DNA of 47,210 bases. It comes from Methanobacteriota archaeon (GTDB taxonomy: Archaea > Thermoplasmatota > Poseidoniia > Poseidoniales > Thalassarchaeaceae). A program made the position numbers and the translations under genes. The notes under the pieces are model-generated. The model was not told the DNA's origin. It was given only the letters and a program-made list of their open reading frames with translations, and searched no databases. Below, one piece after another: positions 44,581-47,210 of the stretch (positions within the stretch are counted from its first letter, which is position 1; each line of letters starts with the position of its first letter). The stretch covers positions 1 to 47,210 of the forward strand of contig PBSO01000018.1 in the NCBI GenBank assembly GCA_002726275.1, in the 5' to 3' direction.

Positions 44581-46230
44581 TCACATTATCTCCTTCCTTC
44601 GGAAGATTGCGCTTCCCATAGAAATTAGGACACCTGAGATAATTGACAGGAATGTTATGGAGGTGACAATAGAAATGTATGGATTCCCTGTTCCAAGGGT
44701 GTGTACTGGTGGCTTCCATATCCATTGCAAGCCAGTATCAATGCCGAATGCCTCCGACATCTGAGAGTACTGCAATGTGTCGGGCCATGCAGCTAGAACT
44801 GTTGCGTCTACCATCTGTAGCCCCCAGTGCGAAATGGACAGGAATGTGACGGATGACTCGGGAGCGAAGAGGCTGGTGAACCCCATCGCAAACTCCCAAA
44901 CTCCGATGATGATGCAGAGATACACCCCATACTTCGGCATTATCAGCCCGATTGTATTGAATAGCGATCCGTATGCTGCCAGTACCAGAATCGTCGCTGC
45001 TGCTATCCCCACCCAAACAGGGAAGTCCCCGAACCTGATCAGGTCATCACCTGGACCAATCAGAGAGGTTATCAGTGCCATTAGCAATGCGAGAACGATG
45101 ACGAAAGATGAAACAACGGCCATGTAGCCAAGAACCCTGTAGAATATGAACTCTCCACGGTGTATCGGCTTTGAGAGCAGATAATGCAAGGTACCCCTCT
45201 CAGTCTCGTCCCTGACCAAACCAAGGGCTAGGAATAGTGGCAGGAAGAGGCCCAATAGCAAGACGAATGCTATCTTACCGGATGCAATCACGAATGCCCT
45301 GTGTGATGATTCCCCGGCATACTCCTCATCCACTGGATCCTCATCGACATAGTCATCGGGATCGATGGAAATGACCTCGCCCGTAACTGGATCTACGGCC
45401 CAGACGACATCACAAGGAATACCATTGCGATTCGCATCTGGTTCGTGCTGATATTCCCACCAGTCGTCTCCTGTTATCCATCCTATCCTGAAGCAGTCAC
45501 CGTCGTCATCAAATCCTTGACTTCCGGAGGCTCCTTCTGCCCAATCAATGCCATCCTCGTCTATGTACATCTCTGGAGGATCGGGCTCAACATAGAAGAC
45601 CTCAGTGAAAATTCCCCAGGACAGGTAGCTTCCCTCGGGGACATACAGTTGGCCCGATGCCCTCACTCTACCGTTGAATGCATATGTTCCATCTTCCTGC
45701 AAGCAAGAAGAGGCATAGGGTAGCCACCAGTCTTCGAATGGTGCCCCTTCGTCGCAATCGTTCGATTCGTAAGTTTCCCAATCTATGATGTTGCTCCACG
45801 TCCCACCGGTGTAATCATAGTCTATCCAAGACGCATTCAGAATTGCCTGTCCTTCCCATGTCTTGTTTCCACTTACCGTTCGATCTGGATCATTCCAATC
45901 TATTTGTCCTTGGAAGATGAAATTACCAGAGCCGGGGAATGATTCGCCATCCCAATCGCTAGTTCCGTACTTCCATTCTTGCCCCATTGGATAACCGTCA
46001 TTGTCCATATCAAAACTGTCGCCATCATTATCGATTGACTCGAATCCGTCCCTTACTGAGTCGATGTAGAAAACAAGTAGTAGCACCATTAGGAGCGTCC
46101 CGAGGCCGAGTACGGCCCATGTAGAGACCTTGTTTCTGAGTTGTCGGACAGTTAGTTCGACCACTGCCCCTGCCTTTCTATCGAGGCTCGTCCAGACACT
46201 TTCGCTTAGCCCCCTTCCTTGAGAGTCCAA
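44581..46230 (-). CDS. ABC-2 type transporter permease with Ca-binding-like extracytoplasmic insert
   Basis: ALGLVRDETERGTLHYLLSKPIHRGEFIFYRVLGYMAVVSSFVIVLALLMALI; insert with SIDNDGDSFDMDNDGYPMGQEWKYGTSDWDG and EPDANRNGIPCD between the first and second TM regions. Confidence 0.88.
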   Translation of the reverse strand: MDSQGRGLSESVWTSLDRKAGAVVELTVRQLRNKVSTWAVLGLGTLLMVLLLVFYIDSVRDGFESIDNDGDSFDMDNDGYPMGQEWKYGTSDWDGESFPGSGNFIFQGQIDWNDPDRTVSGNKTWEGQAILNASWIDYDYTGGTWSNIIDWETYESNDCDEGAPFEDWWLPYASSCLQEDGTYAFNGRVRASGQLYVPEGSYLSWGIFTEVFYVEPDPPEMYIDEDGIDWAEGASGSQGFDDDGDCFRIGWITGDDWWEYQHEPDANRNGIPCDVVWAVDPVTGEVISIDPDDYVDEDPVDEEYAGESSHRAFVIASGKIAFVLLLGLFLPLFLALGLVRDETERGTLHYLLSKPIHRGEFIFYRVLGYMAVVSSFVIVLALLMALITSLIGPGDDLIRFGDFPVWVGIAAATILVLAAYGSLFNTIGLIMPKYGVYLCIIIGVWEFAMGFTSLFAPESSVTFLSISHWGLQMVDATVLAAWPDTLQYSQMSEAFGIDTGLQWIWKPPVHTLGTGNPYISIVTSITFLSIISGVLISMGSAIFRRKEIM

Positions 46231-47166
46231 CTAGTCACCCCCTACCAGATAACCGAGCAAGGAGTCCAGATTATCATCGGGATTCTCCACCGAACGTACT
46301 CTTATTCCCGAGTCAACTATGACCTGTGGCAATATTGAGTGGGCTGCAGATAGGTTGCTGGTCTGGATCTCTAGGAATCCGGGATTGGGGAATCTCACAC
46401 CATAAACTGGATCTCGAGAGATGAAAGCCTCTGCTAGCTCCCTTGGCGACTCTGTCTCTATCAGAATCCTGTGAGGGTGCTTGTCGAGGAGCCCTCTGAT
46501 TGCATGGAGGTTGCCCAGAGCCAGCAGCCTCCCATTGTGAAGGATGACAATCTGCTCAGTTATCCTCTCTATCTCCTCCAGTATGTGGCTAGATACGATT
46601 ACGGTTTTTCCTCGATTTCCGAGCTCCCTGATTACGCTCATTATGCTGGTTCTGGCGAGTGGGTCGCACCCATGAAGTGGCTCATCTAGGATAATCAGAT
46701 CGGGGTCATGGACTAGTGCGTGTGCTATTTTCACCCTCTGCCTCATCCCCTTGCTGTACTTGCCGACCTCTTTGTGACGAACATCGGAGAGGCCGACGAA
46801 GTCGAGGACGTGTTCGGCACGATTTGTCGCCTCTTCCCTTGTCATCCCATGTAGTCTAGCCATGGTGGAGACGAAGTCCAGTCCAGTCATCCACTCGTAG
46901 AGTGGCTCGGTTTCACTGACATAGCCGACCCTCCTGAATGGGGCTGTGCTCTCCCATGGATCGGTTCCGAAAAGCCTGACTTCGCCCTGGCTCGGCCTTA
47001 GGCGCCCCAATAAGAGCTTGAACATGGTTGATTTCCCGGCGCCGTTGGGCCCTAGAACCCCTGTGACGCCTCCATCGATAGCCAGAGATACGTCGTTTAC
47101 CCCGATAACTTCGCCGTACCACTTCGATACAGACTCCAATATCACAGCCGGTGTATCCGTACTCAT
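46231..47166 (-). CDS. ABC transporter ATP-binding protein (ABC-2 export partner)
   Basis: GVTGVLGPNGAGKSTMFKLLLGRLRPSQGEVRLFG; GKYSKGMRQRVKIAHALVHDPDLIILDEPLHGCDPLAR. Confidence 0.94.
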   Translation of the reverse strand: MSTDTPAVILESVSKWYGEVIGVNDVSLAIDGGVTGVLGPNGAGKSTMFKLLLGRLRPSQGEVRLFGTDPWESTAPFRRVGYVSETEPLYEWMTGLDFVSTMARLHGMTREEATNRAEHVLDFVGLSDVRHKEVGKYSKGMRQRVKIAHALVHDPDLIILDEPLHGCDPLARTSIMSVIRELGNRGKTVIVSSHILEEIERITEQIVILHNGRLLALGNLHAIRGLLDKHPHRILIETESPRELAEAFISRDPVYGVRFPNPGFLEIQTSNLSAAHSILPQVIVDSGIRVRSVENPDDNLDSLLGYLVGGD

Positions 47167-47210
47167 TCCCTTGTCACCTCCAGGGAGCTAACCCTACTAG
47201 CGAGCAACGC

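Overview
The window looks like a gene-dense archaeal chromosome segment. Gene content (archaeal TIM, NadM, CTP-type riboflavin kinase, ABCE1, DRG GTPase, eL41-like protein, mosaic surface proteins) suggests a marine Euryarchaeota lineage of the Poseidoniales/MGII type; that assignment is my inference. Contents, in order: a partial GSII-type glutamine synthetase; an MFS transporter; a five-gene oligopeptide ABC transporter operon (minus strand); tRNA-Ala(GGC); a SprT-like metalloprotease; tRNA-Arg(UCU); an unlisted 35-aa eL41-like ORF; a giant RCC1 plus Cys-rich-repeat surface protein with a PGF-CTERM-like tail; tpiA; a sugar nucleotidyltransferase; sucCD; two squalene/phytoene synthases; ABCE1; grpE; a Rieske oxygenase; two secreted esterase/hydrolase lipoproteins; nadM; a DRG GTPase; a TatC-like protein; an Atg22/UMF1-like MFS; a GDPD-like protein; citrate synthase; thioesterase; KBL/BioF; PqqB-like; ribK; truA; and an ABC-2 exporter. 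No CRISPR array or mobile element was seen. The most unusual points are: (1) a peptide ABC transporter whose subunits all carry insertions, including a hydrophobic segment inside the ATPase, an EF-hand-like loop in the OppB-like permease and a large TSP3-like ectodomain in the OppC-like permease, with similar Ca-binding-like insertions in two other transporters; (2) an ABCE1 with degenerate Fe-S cysteine motifs; (3) a GDPD-like protein with HRG at its C-terminus and a degenerate N-terminal counterpart; (4) seven of seven convergent gene pairs overlapping or abutting at their 3' ends. No searches were run; all calls come from reading the sequence and the supplied translations.
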